From contig JANYCC010000175.1 of NCBI GenBank assembly GCA_025360495.1, forward strand, positions 1 through 35,491: DNA of 35,491 nt, in the 5' to 3' direction. Positions 1-7,751 of the stretch are shown here, piece after piece (the stretch's first letter is position 1; each line of letters opens with the position of its first letter). This DNA comes from Verrucomicrobiota bacterium. GTDB lineage: Bacteria > Verrucomicrobiota > Verrucomicrobiia > Limisphaerales > UBA9464. The position numbers and the translations under genes are program-made. Below the pieces are notes generated by a model. It was given only the letters and a program-made list of their open reading frames with translations, was not told the DNA's origin and ran no database searches.

Positions 1-3000
1 CTCACCGGTGCGGTTGGACATGAGGTTGACGACGAGGTCACTCGTGGTCGGCGTGTTGCGGGTCACCGTCACGGTCGTGGCGGGATTCAATCCTTCCTTC
101 ACCAGCTTCACTGCGGCGGAGAGTTTGAGCGTTGGCCCGTCGTCGTCCGTCACGGCGAGCAGATCCGGTGTGGCTTCGGAAAGGCGCGCCCCGGAACCGG
201 CGGCGAGCGCATAGGCACCGAGGACGACATTCCGGGTGCCATTGACCACGGCATCGTCGATCACCCCGATTGGGAAGCTCCGCGACGCCTGTCCGGGCGG
301 CAGGGTGATCAGAATCGGCGTCACCACCAGCGCGGGATCGGTGGAAAACGGCTCAATGTTCAGCGCGCCGGAACCCACTGGTTCCCTCGTGACTGTCATC
401 GAGAGTGCCTGCGCCCCGGCCCCTTCGCTCACGGCATGACTGGAAAGGGAAACCGTGAGTTGCGGCACATCATTGTCCACCACGGTGACAGTCACCAAAC
501 CCCCATTGAATCCCGTGGCGCTCGCTGAAATCGAATACGTCGCCGTGGCTTCGGCATTCGCATCGTCCACCGCGAGGACCGAAAAGTGGGTGGAAGCGGC
601 GCCAGCAGGGATGGTCACGAAGCTCGGCGGGCTCAGTTGGCCCGGATTGGAACTGGCCAGCGTCACGGTCAACGCGTCGCCCGTCACCACGTCGCGCGTC
701 ACGGTCAGGCCCACCGTGAACCCTTCGCCCACGGAGTTCGTGGCCGCGGTGAGCGTCAGCGTGGGAATATCGGCGTCCAGCACCGTGACCAATGCGTGGG
801 CGGATTCATAACCCGGAGCAAACGCGACGATGTCCACGATCCGGGGACCATCAACGAGGTGGTCTTGCACCGGGTAAAGATTGAAAAAAACGGACGATTG
901 CCCGGCGGGTATCGTCTCGTTGATGACCGGCTGGTTGACGCCGCTTGGGACCGGGGAAATCTCCGCAGGATTGCTGTTGGTAAGCGTCACGATCAAGGGC
1001 TGGGACGTGTCGCCGTTGCGAGACAGCGTGGCCTGCAGCGGTACCGGCGAACTCTCGTTAATTTGACCGGAGGAGAGCCGCAGCGTCAGCGAGACCGGGA
1101 CATGGAGTAAGCCTCCCGTGAAGGTCGCGTTGTTGGTCTCATTCGCCTCGAACACCTCGTCACGGGCGTCCACGGTGACCGCCAGTCTCGTGTCCCCGGA
1201 TACCCCGCTGACTGGTAGCGTCACAAATTGCGTGCGCGTGAGAAACTCACCGGACCCCAACGTGTTCGTGAACGTGAATGTCCCGAGCGTGATCGCGGAC
1301 GTGAGGAGGGTCAGATCGGAATTTGTTCCGGCGACGAGTCGGATGGTCTCCGTCCAAGGTGCCAGGGCGATGGCCGGCCCGGCATTCGTCACGGTCCACA
1401 TCACCGGAATCGCCTGGCCGGGAAAGGCGATGGGTTGCGAGTGCACGTCCGTCGCCAACAGGTCCGGAAGCGGCGGCAAACTGAGCGCGATGGAATGGCT
1501 CGCCCGATTGTTCGTCTCGTTGGATTCCGGTTGCGCATTGCCGGCGTCGGCCTGCAAAAAGAGAGAGTAAATGCCGGGTTGGGAGTCCCTGTTGAAGGGC
1601 AGAGTGACGCTGAGGTTCGTGGTGTAACTGGCCCCAGGAGCCAAAGGTCCCGGTGCCGACACCGTTCGCAACACCGTCGCGCCCGGGGCGTTGTTGCCGT
1701 TCATCGAAACGGAAAGCTGATCGTTCCATTTCGCGAAGGTTGTGGCAGTGCCCACATTCTTGACCGACCAGGTCACCCCCACTGATTGACCAAAGACTGC
1801 GGTGGGGGCCGAGGTGAGGAGACTGACAACCAAGTCCGGAGAAGTGATGACAAGGGGTTGGGGCGCGACGAAATAATTGTTGGTCTCGCCAAAACCCTCG
1901 AACACCTGGTCGCCGCCATCCACCCGCACCGTCACCCAGTATTGGCCCGACAAACCCGCTGGAAGGATCGGATTTCGGGACCGCAGGACGGAATGGTTTG
2001 CATCCAGGGAATCGGCGACGTCAACCGCGAGCAACAGGGTGGGATTCTCCCCGGAAGGGTTGTCCGCCAACAGCAATGTCTCCTGCCAAGGCGCCGTCGC
2101 GCTCGCGTTGCCGGCATTGGTGACCGCCCACGAGATCGGTATGGATTGTCCGCTGATCGCCGTGTTGGTCACGATCACTTGTCGGGCAGCGAGATCGGGA
2201 AGCGCCGGATACAGGATCGACAATTCCCGGAAAGCGGTGTTGTTGCCTTCCTTCGACTCCAGCACGTTGCCGTCGCTGTCCACGTGAACACCGAGGAAAT
2301 GATGCCCGTATGTGCCAACCGGCAAAGTCACTGACTGCGTGAGGGTCACCGAACCTCCTGCCGCCAGGGAATTGCTGAAAATGATCGAACCGAGCCCACG
2401 GGCGAGCAGACCATCCGAATCCGGTGACAGGAGGATCTGATCAGTCCACGGACCGACGGCGGGAACCGGGCCATTATTGGTGACGGCGAAGCTGAATTGA
2501 ATCGTGCTTCCGGCCGTGGCGACCGGAGGCGCATCCAGGATGGCAACGGTGAGATCAGCCACCAGGTTGGTGGTGAGAAACACCGAGATCTCACGGGAAA
2601 GCGCATCATAGGAGGGCGTGGGTTGTGCCAGGTTAAACACACTCACCTCCCGCGACAGGGCGTCCAGTGAAGGCTCCGGTTGCGCCAGATTGAAGACGCT
2701 GATCTCCCGCGAAAGCGCATCCAGGGCGGGCGTGGGTTGGGTCAGGTTGTACACGCTCACCTCGCGCGAGAGGGCGTCCCATGAAGGCGTCGGTTGCGCG
2801 AGGTTGTAGACGCTGATCTCCCGCGAAAGTGCGTCCAGTGCGGGCGTGGGTTGGGCCAGGTTGAACACGCTCACCTCACGCGACAACGCGTCCCATGAAG
2901 GCGTAAATTGCGCCAGATTGAAGATGCTGACTTCACGGGAAATGACATCGTCATCCGCCCACGTCAAAGCGGAGGATGAAAGGGACCAAAACGACAGGAA

Positions 3001-3093
3001 GAACAGCAGCCATGGCAGGGCCGGATCAGGGCGCTTTACGCCCGGGGACCCTGCCCGCGCGGTCGGTGTTCCAAGGGTTTTCATGCGTCCCAT
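1..3093 (-). CDS. Giant secreted CARDB / Calx-beta surface protein (3' end outside window)
   Basis: The minus strand is open without a stop from here to the left edge, giving about 1030 codons of an incomplete protein. Two in-frame ATGs are possible, at 3093 (MGRMKTL) and 3084 (MKTL). An in-frame TGA lies just upstream and neither start has a clear Shine-Dalgarno site. The N-terminus is a signal peptide with hydrophobic core LPWLLFFLSFWSLSSSALTWA and likely cleavage before DDDV. Next come a 19-residue repeat block (about residues 48-170), four CARDB-like beta-sandwich modules (about 175-660, each ending near an E-x-N-E-x-N-N pattern), and at least three Calx-beta-like modules with typical VxExG and DDA/DDD segments. 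CARDB and Calx-beta modules are adhesion/extracellular folds, so a cell-surface or secreted role is inferred. The gene starts 31 bp after the stop of the glycine-rich gene, probably in the same operon. The substrate or partner is unknown. Confidence 0.85.
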   Translation of the reverse strand, partial: MGRMKTLGTPTARAGSPGVKRPDPALPWLLFFLSFWSLSSSALTWADDDVISREVSIFNLAQFTPSWDALSREVSVFNLAQPTPALDALSREISVYNLAQPTPSWDALSREVSVYNLTQPTPALDALSREISVFNLAQPEPSLDALSREVSVFNLAQPTPSYDALSREISVFLTTNLVADLTVAILDAPPVATAGSTIQFSFAVTNNGPVPAVGPWTDQILLSPDSDGLLARGLGSIIFSNSLAAGGSVTLTQSVTLPVGTYGHHFLGVHVDSDGNVLESKEGNNTAFRELSILYPALPDLAARQVIVTNTAISGQSIPISWAVTNAGNASATAPWQETLLLADNPSGENPTLLLAVDVADSLDANHSVLRSRNPILPAGLSGQYWVTVRVDGGDQVFEGFGETNNYFVAPQPLVITSPDLVVSLLTSAPTAVFGQSVGVTWSVKNVGTATTFAKWNDQLSVSMNGNNAPGATVLRTVSAPGPLAPGASYTTNLSVTLPFNRDSQPGIYSLFLQADAGNAQPESNETNNRASHSIALSLPPLPDLLATDVHSQPIAFPGQAIPVMWTVTNAGPAIALAPWTETIRLVAGTNSDLTLLTSAITLGTFTFTNTLGSGEFLTRTQFVTLPVSGVSGDTRLAVTVDARDEVFEANETNNATFTGGLLHVPVSLTLRLSSGQINESSPVPLQATLSRNGDTSQPLIVTLTNSNPAEISPVPSGVNQPVINETIPAGQSSVFFNLYPVQDHLVDGPRIVDIVAFAPGYESAHALVTVLDADIPTLTLTAATNSVGEGFTVGLTVTRDVVTGDALTVTLASSNPGQLSPPSFVTIPAGAASTHFSVLAVDDANAEATATYSISASATGFNGGLVTVTVVDNDVPQLTVSLSSHAVSEGAGAQALSMTVTREPVGSGALNIEPFSTDPALVVTPILITLPPGQASRSFPIGVIDDAVVNGTRNVVLGAYALAAGSGARLSEATPDLLAVTDDDGPTLKLSAAVKLVKEGLNPATTVTVTRNTPTTSDLVVNLMSNRTGE
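2585..2950 (-). repeat. 57-bp tandem repeats encoding 19-residue SREVSVFN units
   Basis: Six full 57-bp units start at 2585, 2642, 2699, 2756, 2813 and 2870, followed by a 24-bp partial unit at 2927. They encode units of the form LSREVSVFNLAQPTPSWDA. Units alternate between SREI and SREV and between PSWD and PALD forms, giving a 114-bp higher-order period that suggests duplication of a two-unit block. The block lies directly after the signal peptide and before the first CARDB-like module. Confidence 0.9.
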
Positions 3094-3124
3094 CAGATGA
3101 CTCGAGACAGCGTTCAATCACTGT

Positions 3125-4294
3125 CTAGTTCGAGGTGGCGCGCGCCTGGATTACGGTGTAGGCCGGCAACAGAGTCGTGGTCGCCTGCCAGGTGGCCAGA
3201 ACTGTGGTGCCGCTTACGTAGGTGGCCGGGAGAGTCGAATTGGCCGAGTTGCGGGGCTTGATATAGACGCTGACCACACCATTCGTCGGAAAATGTGCGG
3301 TTTGGACTACTATCGTCACCGAATTCGTGGTCGAGATGGTCAGGTCCGTTGCCGGTGCGGTAATGGATGCCGTGGGATCAGGAGGTGGGGATTGACCCCC
3401 GATAGAAACGACTTGCACCGTGGACGCCGTCGCCTCCGGCCAGATGATCAATGGGTTCGGGGAGGCAACGCCAACAGGGGGATTAATCGTAAGATCTGGA
3501 CTGGCAGTGTCAGCTTCCAGGCGAATTCGCCCAGGATATGCAGCGGCCGCACTCAAGCTGCCGTTTCCCAGAATCCGGCTTGCGATCAACCGAATCGCAC
3601 CGCCACTGCCAGAGTACACCCCACTGAAGCCTCCTTCCGCCACGCAAGATCCGTTGATGACGATGTCATTTGGAGCGGCAATCAGAATGGCTCCCCCGCC
3701 ACCTGAGCCCGAGTAGTCGGAACCATACCCTCCTCCGCCCGAACCACCCATGAGCGGCACAATTTGTGCGTTTCCATACGGACGATAGTCCAGGTATCCA
3801 GCGTGGTCGTTTTGACTTCCGCCCGGGCCAAATCCAGAGCCTTGACCATAATCATAGGCGGAATCACTCCCAGCGCCGCCTCTGAAACCTCCTGGTCCTG
3901 GTTCCGGAACGTGAAATGCGTCGCGGATCCAAGGCTGCCCATTCAGGTTCAATGTCCCATCGATGGTCACGCCTTCCTTGACCAACCACACCACCGGTGC
4001 GCGGCTTGCATGGTTGATGAACGTGACCGTCGCCCCTTTGGCGATGTTCACGGACGAATACTTGAAGACGACGGCCCATTTCAACGGGTCATAGATGCCG
4101 TTGCCGGCATTGGCTGCATTGTCATCACTCCAGGTGCCTTTGACCGCCTTCCGGAGGTCGATGACAAGGTCGCTGGTGACGTTCAGCGGCTGATCGGACC
4201 CGTCGCTGGGAATCGGCAGGCCGGCCAATCCGATGTTCCCGAGGAAGGCCAATGAAAGGACGGCTCCGATCAGTGTTTGAGTGGATAGGTTCAT
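3125..4294 (-). CDS. Secreted glycine-rich protein, hypothetical
   Basis: The 389-residue product begins with a signal peptide (MNLSTQTLIGAVLSLAFLG, cleavage probably near GLAGLP), so it is exported. Residues about 30-115 look like a beta-rich N-terminal domain containing the phrases GATVTFINHAS and VTIDGTLNLNGQ, as seen in parallel beta-helix-like surface proteins. Residues about 130-245 are very glycine-rich (GGSGGGGYGSDYSGSGGGG). The C-terminus (about 300-389) looks like an Ig-like beta-sandwich. The gene lies immediately upstream of the giant CARDB protein on the same strand, so the two are probably co-expressed. I do not recognise a characterised family. A structural or surface-layer role is inference. 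Confidence 0.8.
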   Translation of the reverse strand: MNLSTQTLIGAVLSLAFLGNIGLAGLPIPSDGSDQPLNVTSDLVIDLRKAVKGTWSDDNAANAGNGIYDPLKWAVVFKYSSVNIAKGATVTFINHASRAPVVWLVKEGVTIDGTLNLNGQPWIRDAFHVPEPGPGGFRGGAGSDSAYDYGQGSGFGPGGSQNDHAGYLDYRPYGNAQIVPLMGGSGGGGYGSDYSGSGGGGAILIAAPNDIVINGSCVAEGGFSGVYSGSGGAIRLIASRILGNGSLSAAAAYPGRIRLEADTASPDLTINPPVGVASPNPLIIWPEATASTVQVVSIGGQSPPPDPTASITAPATDLTISTTNSVTIVVQTAHFPTNGVVSVYIKPRNSANSTLPATYVSGTTVLATWQATTTLLPAYTVIQARATSN

Positions 4295-5129
4295 GGTTAA
4301 GGTTTCAGATTGTTGACGGACCAGCGCCGGAGCATCGACACACGGCGAATGTTCATCCTAACCCCTAACACGAGTTCTCTCCGCGGATGTCACAGGGAAT
4401 CTTCCGCGAATGATGTGTTCAACGCGGGCCCGCTCCGATTTGCGGTGCCCTCCACAACCACGCCATGGGCATTTCCTGGGCGATTGCCCACAGCGCCCGC
4501 CCGTCGGGAGCGAACTGCAGATAGACGAATCCGGATTGACGCAGATCCATGGCGAACAGGGGACAGAGCCGACTCGCTCAGGACCAATTCCTCGGCAGAT
4601 ACGATTCACCTTCTGCCTGGCCCACTTCGTGGACGGTCACGATCCCCGGGCGCAGATGGGGTCATTGGAGGTATCGGGCATTGGAGGATCCAGAGAGGGG
4701 ATGAAACCGGGTGATGGCCAATGCTGAGGTCGCGTGAGGTTGTGGGGAATGCTTCACCTTGGCGAGGCCCGAAGAGGAGCCCCGTAGCCGCCGAAGTCAT
4801 GAGGCGGATTAGGGGCTTCTTGGCGGCCGGGTTGCTTGCGATTACATGGATCCGCACCCGCGACTGCAGGAATCCGCCTCGTACCTCGTCGGCTGCAGGG
4901 ATCCGCCTCGTACCTCGTCGGCTACAGGTCCGCCTCGTGCCTCATCGGCTACAAAAAGGCGATTTGACTGAAAGAGAATGGCCGGAGCGGCAACAGGACG
5001 ATCCTCTTCGCCCGATGCCTTGGTTGTTTGGGTGTCGGTCACTCACCCCACTGCACGCGTCAATTTACCTGATTGGGCACCCTTGGCACCCTTTGTTGTT
5101 CCAGCTTCCCGGGCCAGTCTTATTCACGT
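4295..5129. other. Gene-poor interval with decayed coding remnant
   Basis: No convincing intact gene is seen. On the minus strand, 4577-4419 is open for 52 codons and reads like the end of a WD40/propeller protein (FVYLQFAPDGRALWAIAQE), but an in-frame TGA at 4580-4578 cuts it off upstream. It may be a degraded gene fragment. The right part holds the GTAGCCG repeat cluster. The interval should also contain the promoter of the glycine-rich gene, but no clear -35/-10 pair was found. Confidence 0.4.
4784..4953. repeat. Inverted and tandem REP-like repeats (GTAGCCGACGAGG family)
   Basis: Three head-to-tail copies of a 26-29 bp unit lie at 4871-4899, 4900-4928 and 4929-4953. On the minus strand each reads like GTAGCCGACGAGGTACGAGG followed by CGGATC. 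A fourth, diverged copy in the opposite orientation lies at 4784-4811 (GTAGCCGCCGAAGTCATGAG). The opposing orientation allows a long hairpin. Confidence 0.75.
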
Positions 5130-5861
5130 TCACTTCGACACCGCCGCACGCAGATCACGGATTTCGTCGTCCACCCGACCTGAATCGCTGAGGGTGGCGG
5201 CGACATACTGACGAAAGAGGACGCGGAATCGGCGGCGAAAAGGGGGCACCATGTTCCTCAGACTTCCTTCATCCAGGCCCAAGCGGGCAGCGACGGCGGC
5301 GTGAACTTCGCGGTCCGGGTCCGAATTCAGGCAATCCATCAGGTGCGAAAACAGGCCGGGATGCCCCACCGCCGGATCTTCATGTCGCAAACGGTCGGCG
5401 ACGGCGTCCAGCAACGCCCGGGCACACAACCGGTCGTAAGCACCTTCCGGCGTCCGTGAATCAGCGGGCTCCATGGCGAAACGGGCTTCCAAGTCGACTG
5501 CGTCGATGTATACAAAACCCCCCGGCGGCCGGCGTTTCCGAGTATTGTCCCTTCGGAACGCGTCCGTGAGTTCGTTCTTGAAACTCTCCCGGAGGACGTC
5601 GCGAAACCGCCCCCCTGTCTGGGCCATCAGCCCGAGCGAACCATCATTGAGAATGCGCCCGAGAAAGGATTGGACGGCATCTTCCGCGGCTGCGGGAGAA
5701 TTCCCCCGCCGTCGGGCAAAAGCATAAAGGGGAAACCAGTAAAGCCGGGCGAATTCCTCGCGGGCGGGCTGGTTGTTCACATCCACCGCTGAGAACACCA
5801 TGGTCCAGCCGGTTGTGGCAAAGTTCCAGTCGCTCGCCGGGCGATCCTCGTCGGTGGGCAT
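5130..5861 (-). CDS. ECF-type RNA polymerase sigma factor, PVC type
   Basis: The 243-residue product matches the ECF sigma factors common in Planctomycetes and Verrucomicrobia. The N-terminus has the family-typical start (TTGWTMVFSAVDVNN, then AREEFARLYWFPLYAFARRR). Region 2 spans about residues 30-105 and includes the AAAEDAVQSFLGRIL helix. Region 4 lies at about 185-225 (HAAVAARLGLDEGSLRNMV, then RRRFRVLFRQYV). The linker between them is longer than in classical ECF factors, which is usual for this group. It would direct RNA polymerase to a set of alternative promoters. No anti-sigma factor or kinase gene is adjacent; both flanks are about 800 bp of non-coding DNA. The target genes are unknown. 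No strong ribosome-binding site precedes the start. Confidence 0.85.
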   Translation of the reverse strand: MPTDEDRPASDWNFATTGWTMVFSAVDVNNQPAREEFARLYWFPLYAFARRRGNSPAAAEDAVQSFLGRILNDGSLGLMAQTGGRFRDVLRESFKNELTDAFRRDNTRKRRPPGGFVYIDAVDLEARFAMEPADSRTPEGAYDRLCARALLDAVADRLRHEDPAVGHPGLFSHLMDCLNSDPDREVHAAVAARLGLDEGSLRNMVPPFRRRFRVLFRQYVAATLSDSGRVDDEIRDLRAAVSK

Positions 5862-6679
5862 CCGGAAAAGCTATCGTCTCGGCGTGAACGCTGTCCAGTC
5901 CGTCGTCAAATTGGGCGTCGCGTCCAAATGAAATATGTAAGCGGCGCCGTCACCATGCCGGGATCACTCTGCGGCGTGTTCATCGCAGCGATGGCTTCCT
6001 CCACACTTTTCCTGCAATCGAGTGTCTTCGTAACATCCGCGTCGCCCCTTTCCGCCCGCCTGGCCCCTTCTCGGAAATCTCCGTGAACCTGCTCGATTTG
6101 GCTGATGCCTTCTCTCCGCCATCCAAACTTCCCAAAAGCCCAAACCCATGGCGTTTTCCAAAGCGGCGGAGCGGCGGCCGGAGCCTCGTTTGCTTCGGTG
6201 GTTTCGGTCCGCTCGGGGTTCCTTCTCAAAATGCGGGGGTCTTTTGGAACCCTTGCTACCTCCAGCCGCGCTGCGCGGCCGCCCCCGCACCCCACGGGGA
6301 CACAGTCGGATACGACGCCGGCAGGAAGATCATGTGGCACAAACGTTTCATCGTGGTCGGTGGAGCCTTGGCGCTGGGTCGTAGGGCGGACGATTGGATG
6401 GTTGATGCATCATCGCCGGTTGGCGCGGGATTATGAAAGAACCGAGGCCAATGCCCGGTCCTGGATTTTTGTCAGCACGATCGGGCTGATGACGCGGAGA
6501 ACTGAATGAAACAGGTGATGACATCCTTGGGAGCAGGGCCAGGATGCGCCCGCACCATCTCCCGCCAGCGTTATGCCATCCGGTGTCCCATTGACTCGTC
6601 ACGCGGAGCCCGCCCAGTATCCGGACGTGCATCCAACCTGCCCGCCGTTCGGTGATCAGGTTGCGAGGGGGTCATCGAC
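5862..6679. other. Non-coding interval upstream of giant-protein cassette
   Basis: No open frame here has convincing protein-like composition. A short inverted pair GGGTTCC/GGAACCC brackets about 6214-6250. The stretch near 6528-6551 (GGGAGCAGGGCCAGGATGCG) resembles the outer arm of the palindromic repeat at 22905-23056 and may be a degenerate copy. The promoter for the 6680 operon should lie here but could not be identified. Confidence 0.4.
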
Positions 6680-7729
6680 ATGCCCGAATACCTGAACGAG
6701 AACTTCCTGGCGGTCACGAATGCCGAGCTGATTTTTCCGGCCGTCCAGCTTTGCTGCGCCGTGATCATCAGCGGCCTTTCCAATGGGGGCCTTGGGCCAC
6801 GGTTGCTGGGTGGCTACCATCTGACCGGGGGCGACACCGTGGCGAGATACCGCGCGGCGCTCAACCACCTGCGCGGCGGGTTCCTGAATCCGGTGGACAC
6901 TGTCGACCAAGTCTATCTCGTCGGGAACGCCCTGAGGACCATCCTCCATCCTCCGGATCACCGGGCGCTTCTGCAAGCGACGTTGGGGTGTGACAACATC
7001 CAATACCTCGACAAGCACAAGGATGTCGACAGTTGGGCGGTCCGTGCCTCCATCGGACCCGGTCAGAACCATGATGTGGACCTCTATTATTCGTCCGGGA
7101 ATGAGCTGCATTGGATCCCTTCGCCCCTCGATATGCAGGTGGGAGCGGAGATGGCAAAAGTCCGGCAGGACAGGGGGTACATCGAAGGGCTCAGGGCACA
7201 GAAGGTCGCCGAGTTCCTCGAGTTCGGGGTTACCGAGGAAACGGCGAAGAGAATGGCGTCCTACTGGGTGGGCCTGCTGCCTGCAGACTTCGGTCCCATG
7301 GATTTTGAGAACTATGTCGGAAGGACCGTCCGGGGCTGCCGCATCATCACGCAGTATGGTGTCCGGGGGAAGTTGAAGAAATTCCCCCCCATTCTCCGGG
7401 GCATGGTCCACCATGGAAATGACGTCCATCCGAACAAGCCCAGCCTGCTGCAGTCAATTTCCCTGAAGCAGGCTTCCGTCCAAGGGGGCGCGTCGGTGAA
7501 GGGGACCGTCACTCTCGTGCGCCCCACCAAGGACGTGAAGGGTGAGATCATCAGGCTGACGAGCAACCACCCGGCGGTCATCGTGCCCAGCAAGGTCAAG
7601 GTCGTTTCCAATTATGCGCGGGTCGAGTTCTCCGTCGTGACCGCGGTTGTGGCCCTGCCCACGGAGGCCACGATCCGGGCCACCAACCGGGGCGCCGCCA
7701 TGACCGTAAAGCTGGCGGTCACCGTGTGA
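6680..7729 (+). CDS. Hypothetical protein with C-terminal Ig-like module; first gene of cassette
   Basis: The 349-residue product starts at an ATG preceded by GAGGGGG about 8 nt upstream, a good Shine-Dalgarno match. Residues 1-240 form an alpha/beta region that I do not recognise. It has no signal peptide: the N-terminus, MPEYLNENFLAVTNAELIF, is not a Sec leader. Residues about 255-349 look like an Ig-like beta-sandwich (SVKGTVTLVRPT, then SNHPAVIVPSKVKV), similar to modules often found in verrucomicrobial surface proteins. The next gene follows after 22 bp on the same strand. The function is unknown. Its position suggests it is an accessory or adaptor to the giant proteins. Confidence 0.75.
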   Translation: MPEYLNENFLAVTNAELIFPAVQLCCAVIISGLSNGGLGPRLLGGYHLTGGDTVARYRAALNHLRGGFLNPVDTVDQVYLVGNALRTILHPPDHRALLQATLGCDNIQYLDKHKDVDSWAVRASIGPGQNHDVDLYYSSGNELHWIPSPLDMQVGAEMAKVRQDRGYIEGLRAQKVAEFLEFGVTEETAKRMASYWVGLLPADFGPMDFENYVGRTVRGCRIITQYGVRGKLKKFPPILRGMVHHGNDVHPNKPSLLQSISLKQASVQGGASVKGTVTLVRPTKDVKGEIIRLTSNHPAVIVPSKVKVVSNYARVEFSVVTAVVALPTEATIRATNRGAAMTVKLAVTV

Positions 7730-7751
7730 ACCCGAGGATCCAGAACCTGAG

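Noticed and set aside
8-2334. Several plus-strand open frames with Ser/Thr/Val-rich products over the left end
   Set aside because: They are the complement of the continuous minus-strand CARDB/Calx-beta gene.
2585-2950. Considered as a CRISPR-like array
   Set aside because: The units are contiguous, without unique spacers, and lie in frame within a coding region.
5906-6340. Minus-strand open frame of 144 codons upstream of the sigma factor
   Set aside because: Composition is not protein-like, no family is recognised and no start signal is visible; treated as intergenic.
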